7,977 nucleotides of DNA from assembly GCA_947367725.1 (NCBI GenBank), contig CANBFZ010000075.1, positions 1-7,977 on the forward strand, written 5' to 3'. The translations under genes were made by a program, and so were the position numbers. This DNA comes from an uncultured Eubacterium sp. GTDB lineage: Bacteria; Bacillota; Clostridia; Peptostreptococcales; Anaerovoracaceae. The notes beneath the pieces are model-generated. The model worked only from the letters and a program-made list of their open reading frames with translations, had not been told where the DNA came from and made no database searches. Below, piece after piece: positions 6,542-7,977 of the stretch; within the stretch, counting starts at the first letter, position 1; each line of letters begins with the position of its first letter.

Positions 6542-7702
6542 TCAGCCATACATGATATCCGATAATACTTTGACGGCCTCACGCTTTTCATCGACAGACA
6601 CATTCACATAATATTTTGCGGTCATGTTAATATCTTTGTGACCCAGCAGGGCAGAGGCCGTTTGAATCGGAATCCCCTTTTTGCAAAGCAATGTGCCGAA
6701 GGTGTGACGGTATGTGTGGAATTTTTTAGGTTCTACGCCTATGCGTTTATAGTACCGGGTGCAGGCGTGGGCGATATTGCGCTTGTCGTAAAATTCTCCA
6801 CTGTCGGTCGTGAAAATGAAATCGGTGCGGTATCCGTTCTTTAACATATCTTGCTTCTGCCAGACCTTATGAAGTTCTAATTCCCAAAGTACAAAATCGT
6901 TCAGCGGGATAGTCCTAAACGATGTGGTAGACTTAGGGGTATCTATGCCCAGTGTGTGCGTTGTCTTTTCGGTTCTTGAAAACTTGGATATCTTCGCGAC
7001 CTGTCTTGATATTTTCAAAGCATCGCCGTCAATATCGCTGTATTTTAGCCCCAGAAGTTCACTGATTCGGCAGCCAGTATTAGCGGCAAGCACGATGAGA
7101 AAGCGTAGCCTGAAGCCGCTTTGGGCCTTGTAGAAGCTGTTTAGGATTGTCTGCAATTCTTCATCTGTCCATACAATGATCTCTTCTGCGTCGTTTCTAG
7201 GGTCTTTCCGTATGGATAGAGAGGCTGTGATATCATGGGTTGCATAGCCCTCTGTGACGAGATACTTATAGAAGCGACTCATAACCTTGTTAATCGTTGC
7301 CAGTGAAGAGGAAGGACAATTCAAGGCGTTATAGAATCGCTGTAACATGCCTGCGGTTATACTTTCAAGCGGCAGATAGTACAAATCGCTTTGCGGTAAG
7401 TATTTTTTCCATGTACTGATATACAGATCCTTTGAACTGTTTTTCAGCTTCGGGTCATTGGCTAAGAACTCATAGAGCCAGTTATCAGCCATAATACCGA
7501 AGTACTGTGTCTTATCTTCAAGCCCCAGCTTCTGCCGATCCATATAGGCGGCATATTTGGCTTCAGCGTCTTTCCTGCTTTTTCCGTAAAATTCTTTTTT
7601 TACAGCTTCTTTGTTTCCGGCTTTGTTCAGTTTGTAGCCTACAGTTCGAGTCGTTCTGTAGTATTCTTTGCCGTTTTTTATGCAGTTCGTTTTATTCGCC
7701 AT
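6542..7702 (-). CDS. int: Tyrosine recombinase / site-specific integrase
   Basis: Complete 386-residue protein of usual length for phage/ICE integrases. An N-terminal segment (about 12-60, 'GKEYYRTTRT...FYGKSRKDAEAKYAAYM') resembles the AP2-like arm-DNA-binding domain. The core-binding SAM-like domain is about 66-150. The catalytic domain has Arg212 ('TGCRISELLGL'), Lys257 ('TPKSTTSFRTIPL'), His329 and Arg332 ('HTYRHTFG'), His355 ('LLGHKD') and a nucleophile Tyr365 in 'KYYVNV', where Asn replaces the common His two residues later. Everything needed for strand cleavage appears present. It should recombine the element with the adjacent tRNA-Arg site. The ATG at 7702 has AGAAAGGA 10 nt upstream. 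The gene follows an unidentified gene by 36 nt on the same strand and is probably cotranscribed. No excisionase is visible unless it lies past the right edge. Confidence 0.95.
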   Translation of the reverse strand: MANKTNCIKNGKEYYRTTRTVGYKLNKAGNKEAVKKEFYGKSRKDAEAKYAAYMDRQKLGLEDKTQYFGIMADNWLYEFLANDPKLKNSSKDLYISTWKKYLPQSDLYYLPLESITAGMLQRFYNALNCPSSSLATINKVMSRFYKYLVTEGYATHDITASLSIRKDPRNDAEEIIVWTDEELQTILNSFYKAQSGFRLRFLIVLAANTGCRISELLGLKYSDIDGDALKISRQVAKISKFSRTEKTTHTLGIDTPKSTTSFRTIPLNDFVLWELELHKVWQKQDMLKNGYRTDFIFTTDSGEFYDKRNIAHACTRYYKRIGVEPKKFHTYRHTFGTLLCKKGIPIQTASALLGHKDINMTAKYYVNVSVDEKREAVKVLSDIMYG

Positions 7703-7712
7703 TAGTGCGCCG

Positions 7713-7720
7713 TCCTTTCT
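7713..7720 (-). promoter_or_regulatory. Ribosome binding site of the integrase gene
   Basis: AGAAAGGA on the minus strand, 10 nt before the ATG at 7702. It supports this start; the spacing is slightly long. Confidence 0.6.
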
Positions 7721-7738
7721 CTGTTATTTGGTGCGAGC

Positions 7739-7977
7739 CTATTCACGCTTGATAAATTCTTTCACGATATCCAGATATACGTCATAAGCACTGAATTCGA
7801 GCACTTTGCGACTATTTGAAGAGCAATTAGCAAATTGTAAAGCCTCAAATAACCCGGCATTCACAAGCATACACCCTGCAATAATAAGTTTTTTGTCAGC
7901 TATGGCGATATCATCAGCTTTTTGAGTATAATATCTGCGCATTTCAGATTCAAAGCCTTCTTTTTGCTGTGATTCAT
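7739..7977 (-). CDS. Hypothetical protein, C-terminal part only (gene runs off the right edge)
   Basis: The frame is open from the right edge to a TAG at 7739-7741, giving at least 79 residues. A Met at 7942 would give 67 residues but has no convincing ribosome binding site, so the real start is probably outside the window. I do not recognise the family. The visible part begins with a charged stretch ('ESQQKEGFESEMRRYYTQK'), continues with a hydrophobic helix-like segment ('KKLIIAGCMLVNAGLFEAL'), and ends in a charged helix ('YLDIVKEFIKRE'). It does not look like a helix-turn-helix excisionase. It lies 36 nt upstream of the integrase on the same strand, so it is likely part of the mobile element and in one transcript with int. 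Confidence 0.6.
   Translation of the reverse strand, partial: ESQQKEGFESEMRRYYTQKADDIAIADKKLIIAGCMLVNAGLFEALQFANCSSNSRKVLEFSAYDVYLDIVKEFIKRE

Larger units (their letters stand above)
6437..7977. mobile_element. Left end of an integrative element inserted at tRNA-Arg (partial)
   Basis: A tyrosine integrase gene reads toward the tRNA 3' end with about 105 bp between them, the standard arrangement of an attachment-site end of a prophage, ICE or island. The exact boundary is uncertain: the core site probably lies within the 3' half of the tRNA gene (from the anticodon loop to CCA). The second attachment site and the cargo are beyond the right edge, so the type of element cannot be told. Confidence 0.7.

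Noticed and set aside
6328..6603. Minus-strand 91-codon open frame containing 'GIPGGNRTHNRALGEH'
   Set aside because: It is the antisense translation of the tRNA-Arg gene and its terminator. This string is a well-known spurious 'hypothetical protein' produced by tRNA genes.

Overview
The window looks like a piece of chromosome from an anaerobic, low-to-moderate GC Gram-positive bacterium of the class Clostridia. This rests on three things: strong AGGAGG-type ribosome binding sites, a butyrate-type acetyl-CoA hydrolase/transferase family enzyme, and paired fused ABC-permeases of the kind common in gut Clostridia. The genus cannot be fixed from the sequence alone.

Left part (1-4616, + strand): two consecutive, translationally coupled ABC transporter genes. 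Each encodes an ATPase domain fused to a four-helix MacB/FtsX-type permease. The first is cut by the left edge. They differ in domain layout (a short Ala/Pro linker in the first, a roughly 120-residue linker in the second) and are best read as the two halves of a heterodimeric MacB-like exporter or peptide-sensing transporter. A bidirectional terminator (4632-4676) closes them and also closes the convergent gene that follows.

Middle part (4695-6361): a minus-strand gene for a butyryl-CoA:acetate / 4-hydroxybutyrate-type CoA-transferase. Upstream of it are a good sigma-A promoter (6202-6230) and a leader of about 140 nt. Two 18-bp sites that each match 12 of 14 defined bases of the Rex operator consensus lie over the -35 region and just after the predicted start site, 40 bp apart centre to centre. 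This suggests control of the gene by the NADH/NAD+ ratio. The leader also holds a long-range 10-bp stem and two mutually exclusive hairpins.

Right part (6362-7977): a tRNA-Arg(CCU) gene on the + strand with its own predicted promoter and terminator, followed at about 105 bp by a tyrosine integrase gene pointing back toward the tRNA. This is the classic left end of an integrative element (phage, ICE or island) inserted at a tRNA. An 11-bp tandem repeat between tRNA and integrase is a candidate integrase arm site. The element continues past the right edge, where only the C-terminal end of one unrecognised protein is visible.

I saw no CRISPR array, insertion sequence or defence system. The most informative signals are the Rex-like operator pair with its structured leader, and the tRNA/integrase junction.
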